A stretch of 64,000 bases of DNA from Cardiocondyla obscurior (Eukaryota; Arthropoda; Insecta; Hymenoptera; Formicidae), in the NCBI RefSeq assembly GCF_019399895.1, contig NC_091880.1, positions 868,001-932,000 of the forward strand, read 5' to 3'. Both the position numbers and the translations under genes were made by a program. The notes under the pieces are model-generated. The model was not told the origin of the DNA. It did not search any database and saw only the letters and a list, made by a program, of their open reading frames with translations. Positions within the stretch are counted from its first letter, which is position 1. Each line of letters opens with the position of its first letter. This document shows positions 51,258-64,000 of the stretch, one piece after another.

Positions 51258-54178
51258 GAGATTTTTATCGTACGAGAGTTAAGATGACGCCATTAAGCCA
51301 AACCTCTTTTTCTCAGCGCAGCAAAATCAAACGATTCTCTCTTGTGCGAGCGGTCATACGTACCCCGGCTCAATCTTTCAGCACTACTCTCACTTTGTTT
51401 GTCTACGGATTCAATATTTTTTGATATCTTTGACGCAAACAAGGAGAAACGAGCGAAGTGTTTGATCATACGTGACCGACTTTTTCAAGTGACTTCGCGT
51501 AGCAGTCTCACAAATCCTTTGAGATTTATTGTAACAAACGTTTCAGTCGACTTTACCAAGTTTCACGGTGTCACGATTATTTTCATGTAAAAACTTTGTA
51601 CAAGTACGCGTTTGAACAGATATATAAATTCAATTTTGATCGGCTTGAAAGTTAAAAATATATATAAATAATACAGAATACGGCGCGAATGACAAAGCAT
51701 TATCGTTCAAAGTGCAAGGGATAAAATGTGACTCGCTTTATCTGTTAATTTTAACGATAAACGACGTTGGCTCGTGATTCCTAAATTACTATCTCACGTT
51801 GCTGCGAGTCAAATTGAGGCGACGATCGATTTCATATAGCATTTTCTCAAAAATACACGCGGGCACAGTATTCGTTTATAAATACAGAACGTGATGTGTC
51901 TGGGTCGCTGAGTCGTCCCTTTGCAACCACAGAAATACGTGACGAGCCATTGAATTGGCTCGTGACATCCTGTCTTACGCGACGATTCTGTAAGTTAGCC
52001 AGAATCGTAGACAAGTCACGCTTCGACAATTCTGGTCCCACACACATTATCACGAATGACACATGATTTGTAATGGCGACGATATTATCGTTAATATTCA
52101 TTATCTTCCCTCGACTACTTAATCTATTAATGCGCCATCCGTAAAATTGTGTTAACAAAATTACAAAAAAAAATAAAAAAGAAATCGTAATAATAATAAA
52201 AATAAACGAATGGAATTACGTGACAATATATTGTTGCTTCAAAAAGTTTTTAGCAAAATTGACTCATATTCTAAATGACAGATATCCATTTAATTAAATT
52301 AACAAAAATAATGGAATAATATAGTTTTTAATGAAAATTTGATTAACAGATTTCGCGTAAAATAAATATTGTCACATTAATCATTTACACGTTGAATTTT
52401 TCTATTTCGCATATACATTTTTTATATAACATACTTCTATTCGGTGTGTTGTTCTAAAATTAATTTCAATTTTAATTTCATGTCTAATTTTTGTCGCGTA
52501 ATTTTTTTTTTAATACTAAAAATACGGTAAATTAAATTAGGAAATTGATGATTATTTAATGATGATTTTTTTCTGTACGTTAAAGATAAAACTTCCGCTT
52601 TTTAACAGTGAATTTAGTTATATTACGTTTTTTTTTGCTCCGAATTTTATTGCCTCGAAAATGCGAAAGTTACAATGTAAACGGAAATGTGTTTGCGCAT
52701 GTCATATGTAATAGTACTTTTCCTCGCGGTTTACGAGCGCAGCACTTTACCGCGGGACGAAGGCTTTTTCTTTTTTTTTTCTTTTTTTTTTTGCATTTTT
52801 ACGTAATGAAATATGCCATTTTTCTTTCCTCTTTCCTCTTCCTTCGCCTTCTCTGTCTCTCTCATTTACTCTCTTTCTTCCGGATTTAGTCAAGATGAAA
52901 TATATTTCGACATATATTTTTGGTTTTCTTTTCCGAGTGCCTCTTTTATGTCTATCATCTCCTGTAAAATATATTTTAGCTCATAAACCGTGTTGTCCTA
53001 TCCTGGTCTCTGTCTTTATCTAAAGATTCGTATTCATGGACCGCTTTTAGTAGCTGCTGGGTCTATTAACGACGCGCTTATAAGGAGAAGGAAGTTCGTT
53101 AAAAGCATGCCGGGAATACGAAATATCGCCTGCAGTGACCTGTGGAGCGACGGCTCATAAATTTCGCGATACTCCCTGCTCCTCAAACTTTTATCTCTTT
53201 TATCCCTCACGTTATTACGATTTAAGTTCGTAACATCTTGCACCTACGATAACATCAGATAAAACTATCGGAACACAAATCGGATTATTGAATAAGTTAT
53301 TAATAAAATTATAAGACATAAAGACGCACTAGATTCATCCCGATTAAAGAATTCTGATTGCATTTTATTAATTATTTTATAACTGTACAATACAATACGA
53401 CACTGCTAATAATTTCAAAGAATTTTAAAAATTAATGAACATTTTTACGTTTTAATTTTTTAATTTAATATTTGATATATTATTATTGCTGACGTGATAC
53501 AAATCGAAGTTCCCGGGTTCTTCGAATTTATTTAGCTCGGCATTTTATTGTAGGGCCCAGTTCTTTTGACTCATTCACATGTATTGCGTGTGTTAGCGAG
53601 CGGGCAGCAAAAATAAAGCATACGAATTATCACGAAGAACAAGCAGGCGGCATTGGCAAAGCAAAGCTTGCGGTTCGGAACACGAAAGCGTAACCTCATG
53701 GCCGTTCTTTTACGACGTTTTTATAACTCATTTCATACGAGGCATATGTCCGCTATCGCTAAGTGATCTTTGTTTTATATTCGGATGACTGCCGTAACCG
53801 CCGCGGCAGTTGCAGCCGACGTTTTCGCGTTTATACGTCCACGAAGACTCTCGCTTTCTTTTCGAAGAAAAAGGAAGTGTGTATTGAAATAACGAGCAGC
53901 TGTTCTAAACTCCGTTCCCATCCCTTTGGCTGTACAAATCTGAAATGCGCAAACTAAAATATGAGGCAGCTCAATGATTACTTTAAATAATCGTAGTAAT
54001 TTCAACGTAATTTCGGTATTGACGCAATTTTCTACGGGATGACGCATTCGTAGTTTCCCACGATGCAAATGTCGCTATCTTGTGTACACTTGGGTTCACC
54101 GGAAGGCTAAATCACACGTCAGCAGATTAACTCGAGCGTTAAACGTCTTGCCTGTGTTCGGTTCGCCGATACACTGAG

Positions 54179-54184
54179 GTAAGT
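54179..54184 (+). promoter_or_regulatory. Strong isolated splice donor
   Basis: CACTGAG is followed by GTAAGTGG at 54179, a near-consensus donor. The 18 codons before it are open (INSSVKRLACVRFADTLR) from an AG at 54125, but that AG lacks a pyrimidine tract. It could be an alternative first exon or a cryptic site inside the 48-61 kb intron. Confidence 0.2.
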
Positions 54185-54241
54185 GGAAAGCAATTCTAGC
54201 CGACTGTAGAAGGCCTGCGGAGGGCTTGCTCCCGATGGGAG

Positions 54242-54266
54242 CAGTCAGTGTCAGTGTCAGTGTCAG
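54242..54266. repeat. Short (GTCAGT)n hexamer repeat
   Basis: Four imperfect copies of a six-base unit (AGTCAG then TGTCAG repeated) lie 60 bp downstream of the donor at 54179. It contains several overlapping CAGT cores similar to the arthropod initiator. Confidence 0.8.
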
Positions 54267-57200
54267 ATCCGATGCAGCCATCCGGTTTCAAGAGGGCAGG
54301 CAGCGCGAAGCGCTTATGCACGACGTCGCTAATTATTCAAAAAAATAAGCGTCGTGATCGAATTAAATACTTGGCCTCGTTAAGCGTTCCGAATCCCCGT
54401 GTTCTAAATCGTTTCCGGGTGACATGGTAAACGGTCTAATTTCGAGATAAAACATTCCTAAGCGTCGTCTCCATTAGCTAAAACTAACCTGGGGTTTAAC
54501 TCGCTCACGCTACGCCCCGCGCGATTACCGGCAATCATCCCGCAATTGCGTGCATTTCCATCGACGGCCGAAGCTTCTAATACACCCACGAATAGGGGAG
54601 TTACATACAGCACGTATAACGTTATATAAACCGATGCGCGTCGAAAAGATTATCAGGCAGATCGGGGAAACTATCGCGAGAGCTTTGTAATAGCATCTCG
54701 GTGGCATGAAGGATGGTCATGGCCAAGTGAAGAGGTGGGCGGGCGATTATCTGCGCGAGGGATCAGCATCGAAATGCACGGTGGCCTGGATTTTTTTTTC
54801 CCTCCCCCCCCCTTCCCTCCCGCACGAGAGGGATACACGTCGTTAACGAGAAAGGCCAGCCCCCGAAGACAATAATTAAGGATCCCCGTGCCGTGACAAT
54901 TGCTGTCGTGGGCCGAGTCGTGTCGCGAGGGCACGCTATACTTGGCACTTGCGTGACAAGTCGTTGCGTGACTCGGCGCGAGCATCGAGCTAACCGAGTG
55001 GATACGAGGCCACGACCCCGTTATTATCGGTAGATCGTGTTAAGCCCGTATAACCGCGGGCACCAAAAACTCGCCGGCGGTAACGCGACGGGAAAATTCT
55101 TCTCGGCAAAACCTCGGCTTTCCGACGCGCCCGGCGTTCGTTCCTCGTGATACGCGCGTCGATACCGAGATCAATCCGCGTCGCATGCTGCGGGATAATT
55201 AAACGTTTTTACGGGATTACCTTCGGAATACGCCGGCGAGGCTTCCTCGCCCGAGGTATTATAAATCTAACCCGAGGCGGCACTACTCGCGACGGGAGTC
55301 ATTAGGTCGGTGTCCGGTTTCATGAATTTTTATGCCGGACCCGAAGGAGCCTCGCGCCGAGACTGTTTTCTCCTGCAAAATTCATCGGGCGAAAGTGTTC
55401 GGCGGGCGAAAAAAGAAAGAGGGGTACAAAGAGGAAGACAAACACGAGGGTGCCTTCCATGAAACTTGACAAATCGCGGCGGGAGCCGCGAAAAACGAAA
55501 GGCTGAGCTCTTCGTCCGAATGCCCCGTGTATTATATGCGGCGTCCGCGCCTCCGGTAATGGCTCCTTATGATTTAGCGAGAGTGTTTTCTTAGTTCTTG
55601 CGAGAGTGGCGCCCGCGTAATCGTTTGTCAAGCGCCCCGACGAAATAATAGCGCCGGCCACCCCCCTCGCGCATCCTCGCGACGAAGAAATTCCACGGCG
55701 ATATTTCACCATCATCGCTATTAAAGGTCATTTCGCAGATGAAGAGTAACGACGCGTCCTTCGCACGAGCGCACAACGATGAACCCCGTCCCCGAACGGC
55801 GTTCCTCCGTGAAGAATCTCAAGGGGTGGCGCGGCTCGTAAACCTCGCGGATGTTATGTCCTCGACAGGAAGTTTTCCCGGTCAGCGAAACCGCAGAAGA
55901 CAGCCGTAAAGTTAAATTTCGTTACGTGCGGTTTAAAGAATTCGACCCTTCGATAAAAGCAATGCTACGCGATTACGCTCAAAAGTGGGAGAGAAATAAT
56001 TTTCGTTGCCGTAATTATCGCTTTTATTCGAGTGGCCAATTACTTTGAGCATTAATATTTCCCACTGATTTATTATTCAACGTTCTATATGGAAAAAAAT
56101 ATATTATCTTCGATATTTTCGAATTTAAAAAAAAAAAAAAATTTTTTTTAACTCCGTGAAATATTTATTAAAAAATTTTAAACACGTTTGTACAGACGTT
56201 TAAAAAATGCGCGGAGAGGAGTCGCATAGGCGAAATGGTCCCCCGATCAGCCGCGTGTTTTTGATGGGTTGATATTCAAGGGATGTCGGCCAATATAGAT
56301 AGTGATTGCTAGTGATCTGAAAGCGAAAGGCGGGAGTAGCGCGGGACGAGATTGTGTGGCGAGGCATTAACATGCCGCCGCCGATGTGCGGTTATCAACA
56401 CTGGATTGTTCACCGCGTGTCTCGACTTCCAACATGGGCCACATTACGCCCTACCCCGCGTCGTTCCTTTAACGTCTCACGTTGAGCCAGTCGTAACCCG
56501 TGCCCGCCTTTCGTTGTGGATTCTTAACCTCCTCACGACGCTCCCTGAGGTTTTACAACACCCAGTTTATTCCCGTGAAAGGGTAGTCCTTTAGGTGAAC
56601 GCGAACCACCGCTGTAATTCCGTGGACGTAGTACCAGGTTGTCTTCAACCATCGCCGACCTACTTCGTGCCACACGTTCCTACCGGGACCATTTTACTTT
56701 TTTTACGTCTTACCGCCGCGACATGTACTTTGAATAGATATTATTTTGCTTCTCTCTGTTTTTATTTTATTTATTTAATTTTTTTTTGTTTTTTAACACA
56801 AATATACCCACTTTTTATTTTTTTAATTTTATTTTAATAAAAAAAATAAACGTGTAATTGGTTAAAATAATTGAATCGGTTTTTGTCAATGTATGTCGAT
56901 CACGGCCTCAATCAGAGAAAGCTCCATTATTCCGCGCTCACTTTCCCCTTTTTCTTTCTAAGCCGAAGAATTCTTCTTTTAGTCCACGCGGTAATTCGAA
57001 AAAGAAGTAGTGAGTAGCTCCTCGCGTAAAGAATCTACGTGACTGGAACAGTCCTTTTTTCCGGGCAACACAGCCCGAGTTTCTTCACATACGCATAACA
57101 CGAACCACGCGTTAATCTTGATTTGCAACTAACCACCACCGTCGTTCTCCAGTACCTCAGTGCAACCGTAAAGCATCGATTTAATCCCCGGAGACCTTTC

Positions 57201-57625
57201 GTTACGTTCTATTTCTGCCTTCTCATTCTTCCGCCGGCGTACGAGCCGTGTACTTCCCGCGAAAATCGTTAAATTTATCGGAATTGATAGCTCCCTTTGC
57301 ACGCCTTAAGTTTTATGTACAGCATTCTGAATAACTCGGCGTGAACTCTGCATATCGGCGGCGACTTACATATATGCGCACCTAAAAAAGAAAAAGGAGA
57401 GTCAGAACTTGATGTTATCACTTAATTTTAATTTTCATAATGTCAACGTTGAAAAGATGTATTTTAATCATATCAACATTTCAAATTCTACTTTATAACG
57501 CACCGACTGAACGATGTATAAAATGCTGGAAATTTAAGTTCTACGCGCAATCCACAATCTCGACATACATTTGTCAAAAATGACGGCAAAATTCGCGGCG
57601 TACCTATTTTACGTTACATCCGAAA

Positions 57626-57687
57626 AATATATATATATGTATATATATTATATATATACACATTTTATATGTAATATTATATATATG

Positions 57688-57719
<32 letters not shown>

Positions 57720-57720
57720 A
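57626..57720. repeat. AT-dinucleotide cluster, partly palindromic
   Basis: About 95 bases composed almost entirely of AT/TA dinucleotides with interspersed GTATATATA and TATACAC blocks. It can fold back on itself. A simple repeat with no further function visible. Confidence 0.9.
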
Positions 57721-58826
57721 TACGTCGGTTGGAAGATGTCTTTTGCAGAGGGTTATCGCCTAGGCTCGCTTCTGGATGTTTCCTCTTCCGTTCTATCTCC
57801 CTTTTCCTTTTCACCTCGCCCTACATCAGACCTTGAGGAATGAAATAAATTCCACGTTTCTGAGAAATTGGAGAGCCTCGGGGGGGCAGAAGACATTTTC
57901 CTTGGACCTCCGGAAAACTCCTTATTCCGCGTCATCTGCTTTTCAATCAAGGCCGGGGTATCGGCGTGGGCGAGATGAGTGGTAGGTGAGCTTGGCTACG
58001 AAGCCGATGGGAGAGAGGTCGGCAGCCACCTTACCTTCGGGTTATAGATAAGTTGATATCACCCTTATAGCACCGTCGCTCCATCGACCTTGCGCTTTCA
58101 GAGCTCATTTTTAACCTTTGGACCGAAAGAAGAAGAGTTACGACGTTGACCATGACAGAACAGAATTTCTCTCTTTCTCTCTTTTCACTTTTTTTTTTTT
58201 TTATATATTCCTCTTTACAATTTCAAATAACAAAGCGGATAACTTTGTACGTCTCTTTTATGCTAACATTTTACAGCAGAGTTTGTAACTGCAATATTAA
58301 TATAATTTTTCTTTTCTTTCACCTGTAAAAAAAAAAAAAAAAAATTAAAGAAAAGAATTAAAAATTAAGTTATACTTCGCGGAGTAAAAAAGTAGTAAAA
58401 AATTAATAATTTTAGAATTGTCCTTTATGCGCGACTTATCAACCTTTGTCGCAAACGCTCATTCGATTCGACAATATTTGCAGGAAGCCAATCGAAACTT
58501 TCGCTATGACAAAGTGTGTTTTTCGTGCAAATGTAGAATTGGAATCGCGCGAAGGATGTAGCGGATTCGTAAACTCTGTTACAGCACGTGCGGCCTTCCG
58601 CGTGCGAAATGTTTCAAACTAAAGTAAATTATATATTTGAGGCGACACGCGGGCGTATCTCTAACAAGAAAAGGAAGCAGAAGATATTATACGGGAGAGA
58701 ACTGCGCGGCGTTTTGTCACTGAGTTCGCGGGTACAAGTTTCGCGATTTCGTCGGAGGCGCGATAAGTAAAACTCCGTCTTTTTTATTCTTCGCAAGCGG
58801 GAGTTTCTTCTGAAGTTTATACTTAC

Positions 58827-58844
58827 TTTCTCCACCTTCCACAT
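58827..58844 (-). CDS. Very short possible start exon, minus strand
   Basis: On the minus strand an ATG at 58844 begins six codons (MWKVEK) that run into a perfect GTAAGT donor at 58826. The frame is also open upstream to a TGA, with no convincing acceptor. Small first coding exons of this kind exist in insects, but the evidence is only the ATG and the donor. Confidence 0.12.
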
Positions 58845-59469
58845 CGCCAGCTGGGCGGTCCTTGTTTCTACCACAATTTTAGTTCAGTTGGCCGCCAGTC
58901 ACGCATAACAAATGAGACTTTCTCGCTCTTCTGTGTCTCTTTCTCTCTTTTTTTCTCCCTTTGCGATATTTTTATGTTTATTCAATTATTAGTTAAAATT
59001 ATATGGTCCGTAGCAAATCACAATAATACCGCCAGATATTTGAAAAGAATGATTATTTAAGTCATACTATGTTTTTTTTCTTTTTTTTGTAATATTGTAG
59101 TTACGTTTATTTAAATTAAATATTATTTTTGTAGAGATAATCACATTTTATTAAAATTATCAATACGATGCACGGCGGCCAGTTATATTTTTCGTATTTA
59201 TGTTTTTATAAATATGCAGATAAACGCACACCGATATTTTTAACAATACCAGTGATTAAATAAATGAACAATCAAACAATGGGTAAAAAAGTGTTCGAGT
59301 AATGCATGAAGTTTAGGTAGATCCTAGCGAGAGACAATAGCGGGAGACCCGCACTTCAAAATTGGCGGATGTTGGTTCCTGTGAAAGATTGAGGGGAAAC
59401 TTTTCCACGAGTCCGAGAGACGGGAACAAAACCTCCGAAGACCAACGGACGAAGACGATGGAACCAATA

Positions 59470-59830
59470 TGTAGCACACCTTTTTCCTTTCTCTTCGTTC
59501 CTCCTGCTCCTTCCTTCCTTGCTTCTCAACCCAACGACGAAACCTTTGTTACTTGTTAGTGACTTTTATCTGGTCGCCCCGGGTCCTCGATTTATCTCTC
59601 GGTCCTCTCTCTCGTTCTCTCTCGGCTCCTTACCCCCTTCCTCCTCCCGTCTTCTTCGTCTTCCCTGTCGCTATCGCCTACCAACAGCCCGCAGCCTTGA
59701 ACAGTCCGGAACTTCTTATTCCGGATTTCAGACCCGTAGGCAAGGTTCTCGCCCCTTTTCTTCTAGTTCTTCTTCCTACTTCTCTTTCTTTGCCCGTCCA
59801 CCGGGTCCCACCACCTGGTCCCTCTTATCA
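59470..59830. other. Pyrimidine-rich block on the plus strand
   Basis: About 360 bases dominated by C and T with few stop codons on the plus strand, giving overlapping Ser/Pro/Leu-rich open frames of 94 and 107 codons. The composition explains the frames, and neither has splice or start context. It may contribute to splicing or to DNA structure, but nothing specific is seen. Confidence 0.5.
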
Positions 59831-60237
59831 GAGATAGCTTAATCTCTCGCACGACTTCTGTTAAGATAGACAACCGGTCTAGCACGCGCGCAGGCCACGC
59901 TTCGCACGGCCACGGACGACTTTTCCTCTTCGTGTAAACCATCTCCTCTTATCGTACCTCCTCGGGAACTCGAGAACAAATTCGATTCAACGGCGGTTCT
60001 TAATTCTTATGGTTAGTTGCTGATCTACCGGCGATAATCCCGCCAATCCTAATACGAATATCACGATCCACGAGCAAATTATATAACTCCAGTGAAACTT
60101 CGGACGTCGTCTATCATTTCGCACTTTGCAAAAGTCTCTCGGCGAGATCGACGGTGGATTTGCAATACGTTATTTCGGAATAATTTAACAACTGGAGAAC
60201 TTAAGCTATCAGTTTTATCAACCACGTCTTTTTCGAG

Positions 60238-60262
60238 AAAAAAAAAAAAAAAAAAAAAAAAA
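60238..60262. repeat. Poly-A run, 25 bases
   Basis: A25 following CTTTTTCGAG. It could be a retroposon tail, but no element body or target-site duplication was recognised upstream. Confidence 0.95.
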
Positions 60263-61447
60263 TTGTATGGAAAATAGAAATAAAATTCCGGGAAGGAGGT
60301 TAAGAATTGGGCAATTTTTCGTTATCTCCCATTGACAGATTGCAGAAAGACAAATCGCGTAATTTGTTACGGAGTGCTTTTGTCTGGGCCACGCTTTTCG
60401 TTTCAGATATTCGATCGAGGAGGAAAAAAATAGTTTCTCGCTACCTTGTCTATCGTCGTTGATAAGTCGTTTTCCGAACAAAGAGGTTGATTTGTAAGGA
60501 TGGTCTTGGAGATCACTTTTCTTTAGGGACTGTCATGGAAATATTGGAAGTAGTAGCAATCGAAGAATGACCCTATTCGCGCCTTTCATAGCAAATCCTT
60601 AGATAATAAAGGCTCGTTCACGTGAGCATAATGGAAGACTGATCACGCTGTCCGTGCTATCAGCACTTGCCATTGCTCACCAAGAATTTCTACTTCCGAC
60701 ATTCAACCCCCCTTTAAACGCGCCATTTCTTTGCACGATTGTTATGCGTTCGAATTACCTTTACTTCAATCAAACGTCATAATAATCAAGTCGCATAAAA
60801 ATTGCACAACTGTCATTAATACAAGAATCAAGGTGTAACTAGAACTCTTTTCTTTTATTTTCTGTTATATTATTTTATTGTTACGCATTCTTTAATTTAA
60901 TAAAATGATTTGGAAATAGAAAAGTAAAAAACATTGATAAATGTTACCAGTACTACTTAAAAAAGAAAAAAATAGTTTTTTTTTTTTAATGTAACTCATG
61001 AAATTTGGAAATTCTGCTTTCGCATTGATGTCTACATCGCGTTGCATCTTGCCAATAATTATCAAAATGTGTAAAAAAATATATATAACGTTTTTCTGAG
61101 AGAGGGAGAAAAAATATCTTGATATTTTACGCATTATTTCTTCAGTACCTTAAATTGTTTTAAACTGTTTTATTAAACGCGGAATGCGCATATTGATTTC
61201 GCGCAACCATTCCAATATATTGTTAATATGCAATACCGAATATATGCACTTCGGTATTGATTTTTCCGGCATCGCAAACCAAATAGCACCGCACGGCTTT
61301 TGAAATCATCAGTCGTCTTGATGTAATTCGAAGCATTTTAAACAATTTTACGTATCCATTTTGTAATTTAATATTTTTCCACGTATAAATTCGCACACGT
61401 GAAACTAGAAATACTAATAGAATTAATTTTCTTTTTTTTTGTTTCAG

Positions 61448-61514
61448 GTAAGAGTGCAACTAATTTTCCCGATTTTCGCGAGCTTAATGGCAAGTCCAGC
61501 CGTCGGACTGTAGT
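61448..61514 (+). CDS. 67-nt exon with ratchet-type acceptor (recursive-splice exon candidate)
   Basis: The acceptor is the strongest in the window (TTTTCTTTTTTTTTGTTTCAG ending at 61447, shown here in part). It is followed at once by GTAAGAG, a good donor. The exon ends CTGTAGT before a second donor, GTAAGTAAA, at 61515. Joined to the first exon at 48118, the frame is open throughout: GGT then KSATNFPDFRELNGKSSRRT, leaving two bases. Joining also recreates AAAG/GTAAGAG, a functional-looking donor. Two outcomes are possible: inclusion as a 67-nt coding exon, or immediate removal in a second (recursive) splicing step. The two other frames contain stops. Confidence 0.5.
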
Positions 61515-64000
61515 GTAAGTAAACGTCCGTTTCGCTTGACATTATGAAGTAATTTTAATGACACTAAAAACAACTTTGGAGAAAACAATTATCGTTGATT
61601 GTTACTCAAAGCGGTCGCGCGCGTATTTCGTGTATTCTCTTCGACATTGGCCGCAATTAATGCCGAGGGAAAAGTTAGTTAAAGAAACTTCTCAGAGGTA
61701 CAATGTTTCGAATTCAGTTCTTATCGCGCTTATTATCATTAATCTGCTTTTTTGTCCGCTGTGAAAAGATATAAATAACTTCCCTCCATTTTCAATCCAA
61801 GCTGTATAATTATCTAAAATTAATTGGCTTAAATCTATTAATTTCTTTCTGTTCATAAATATTCTTTTTATAAGAATGTAACGTCGCACGAAACATTTTC
61901 GTTATCCGGAGTGCATTATTGTTCATTTATCTATAATCGAGGAGGTAACAACGTGGCCTTTGTGTCAACCTTAATACTTCGTTTCGTGTTCATGTAAATT
62001 TCGACGGTAATTAGTTCGTGGAACATATAACGGCAAGAGTCGTGGGTCTTTGCAACGGGATGAGTTATGTATGTATTAAATGCCGGGGAAGTCAAAGGTG
62101 ATGTCTACATTCTTGTAATATCCGGCGACCATTCGAGCAAACCGTCACGTCGCTGCGCGATGCACGAAGAAGAATCCCGCGTATGTGCTCATCGATATAA
62201 CGTCTATTTATGAACAAACGGACTATTACATATTACTTTGATTATATTTCGTCTTGCAGTTAACTTAACAAGTCTATCAGAAATAAAACGCCGATGTGCG
62301 CGCACGCGGCTGTACGTAAACGAAAATAAAATCGTGTATGTGAAAACGAAAATAAAATCGTTTCGAACGATATTTAATTGTTTAACGTTATGTCCGTCGT
62401 GAAAGTTTAATTGCTCTTACATTGAATTTCTTGCCGGATTACTAATCGATCGTATCTCTCAAATCGCAATCGCAGTTCATACGTATTAGGGGTGCGCGCC
62501 GACAAGTAGGGGATCGGTGGCAGTCGTGGGATTTTTGGCGCGACCTCCGGGATACGTGGATTGAATTCCACGGAGGTTCGAAGGTGCTCCAGAATTCTCG
62601 TAATATCCAGCGAACGTCCATGCGAAGCGGCGCGACCGCCGAATTCAAAGATAGATTCCACGTGAGTCAAAGCGCACCGAGAAAGCGAGAAGTGCACTCG
62701 CGGAGCCCGGGTGTGGAAAGGGCGAGGAAAAATGGAGATAAAGTGAAAGATAGAGAGAGCGCGGGGTGGGGCCGAGGCAACAGGGACGCGTTTCTCGCGC
62801 TACCGAATGACAAATGGAGACCACAAGATTGCGCCTCCGACATCCAATTAGCCCGACCTTCCTCTCCTTGTTCGGCTCTTTCCTGACGCTTGTACCACCT
62901 CCGGCCCACCCCCGTTCGTCCACCCTTACGACGTCAGGTGCAGGACACCGTCCGCCTCGCCCCTGTAAATGACCTGAGGAGCAAGAAGGCTCCGTCCCTT
63001 TGTACGTTTAATCAACGAAAGCTAAATGTCATTTCGCGCGACGTACGCGTATTGTAATTTTTATTAGCATCTTTGATCCATACTAATTCACATATTTCAA
63101 AAATATCCACAGTCACCATTAACACTTATTTAATGTTAAAGAACAGTTAATTAAAAAAAAAAAAGAAAAAAAGTCTATTTTCTATTCTTAAGCTTTTAAT
63201 ACTAGAAAATAACAATTTGACAGTAAAGCCTTATAAAAAAAATCAAAGATAAGACGAGAAATTATTTCAGCAATTAGCGTCGGTTAAGATCGTACTCGTT
63301 TGCCCGGAGAGGGAGAGGTGGGGGGGGGGATGCAATTTTCATTTGGTTCTTTACGCGTATCTACCTCGGCGCGTCTCGCGGCGTGAATTATTCGCTCGTA
63401 CTTAATGAAGAATTACTTGACGCTCTTCGAGTAAAATTGTGCCACGCGCCAGTGAACACGAGGTGGCACGTCCTTGTCATCGTCTCCAGACTGTGCCTTA
63501 ATATTACGGGACCGAATGCCGTCGAAGACGACGACGAAGTCAAATCCCGATGTTAAAGGCGGCGCGGCTGCGTCGGCCGCCGCTTCATAACGTCTAAAGG
63601 GCGTCTAGCGTCGCCTCGTCGGAAGACAAAACCGGCAATTACCGTCATTCCTTCCGCGCGATAACCCTGGAGCTACGGCAACGCGTCCGCGTGTTTGCCG
63701 AACGATCGATTTTCTTAACCCTTGCTACACAATCTCTGATTTTCCCAGGCTCTGGTCGCTCTCCTCCTCCCGCTTCCTCTTTCTATCTGCCGACAGGGGT
63801 TAAATAAATTGTGAATTTCACGATAAATCGAGCGCAAGAGATCTACGATTATTTCGCGCGGATGATTGTATTCCCTGATCCCCGTAACGCTCAAGCTCGA
63901 ATTTCTCTTGGAATATTCTTGTAATCCGACGTCGGATAGTGGGATATTTTACATAACGTCACCGGCTCGTAGCTATGCGTATCTAAATTTGCCGATCGAA
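61515..64000 (+). other. Continuation of the plus-strand gene's intron (to the window edge)
   Basis: No further exon was found after the donor at 61515. The segment holds a short direct repeat (AAACGAAAATAAAATCG at about 62318 and 62344), a CpG-rich part at 62450-62960 with overlapping two-strand frames, a G10 run near 63321 and CpG-rich DNA to the end. The next exon presumably lies beyond 64000. Confidence 0.4.

Larger units (their letters stand above)
48119..61447 (+). other. Candidate 13.3-kb first intron
   Basis: This lies between the strong donor at 48119 and the strong acceptor ending at 61447. It contains an (AT)n-T21 tract at 48846-48899, CpG-rich DNA at 49100-50600 and 54450-55800, an AT repeat cluster at 57626-57720, a pyrimidine-rich block at 59470-59830 and A25 at 60238-60262. 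Donor-like motifs at 54179 (plus), 50943 (minus) and 58826 (minus) could mark nested or alternative exons. No other exon is well supported. Confidence 0.4.

Noticed and set aside
59519..59842. Ser/Pro/Leu-rich frames of 94 and 107 codons
   Set aside because: They are explained by the pyrimidine-rich composition, since several frames are open at once.

Overview
This window looks like nuclear DNA of an insect, most likely a hymenopteran such as an ant. The evidence is indirect: long AT-rich stretches full of A/T homopolymers and (AT)n or (AG)n microsatellites alternate with CpG-dense stretches that show little CpG loss, there are no operons or ribosome-binding sites, and the few convincing gene parts are short exons with GT-AG splice sites in a mostly non-coding background. 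No recognisable transposase, reverse transcriptase, tRNA, rRNA or CRISPR array was found. Most long open frames are by-products of CpG-rich or low-complexity DNA and were not annotated.

Layout. 1-13.6 kb: no gene supported, only simple repeats and one weak TATA/splice-donor motif near 9.27-9.29 kb. 13.675-14.010 kb: a 336-bp element with inverted ends and two internal 131-bp repeats. 20.0-20.4 kb, minus strand: a promoter-like initiator, a first exon and a 44-nt exon. 40.05-40.35 kb, minus strand: a diverged second copy of the same two-exon arrangement. The two copies are 20,045 bp apart and are best read as alternative 5' exons of one long minus-strand gene, or as the 5' ends of duplicated genes. 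22.96-23.56 kb, plus strand: a weak two-exon candidate whose second acceptor is immediately followed by a splice donor (ratchet type). 40.8-42.67 kb, plus strand: one or two internal exons plus a terminal exon with stop codon and AATAAA, the 3' end of a small unrecognised gene; a 216-bp tandem duplication lies in its intron. 45.39-45.68 kb: an old 150-bp tandem duplication.

47.92-64.0 kb, plus strand: the start of a gene. A CpG-rich flank leads into a double TCAGT initiator, a purine-repeat leader, an ATG and a strong donor at 48,118/48,119. About 13.3 kb downstream lies an exon with a strong polypyrimidine acceptor that begins with its own splice-donor sequence and ends at a second donor. 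The reading frame stays open across the junction. This is the arrangement expected for recursive splicing of a long intron. The gene must continue beyond the right edge.

The plus- and minus-strand transcription units appear to interleave around 40-41 kb. None of the encoded peptides could be assigned to a known family by eye.
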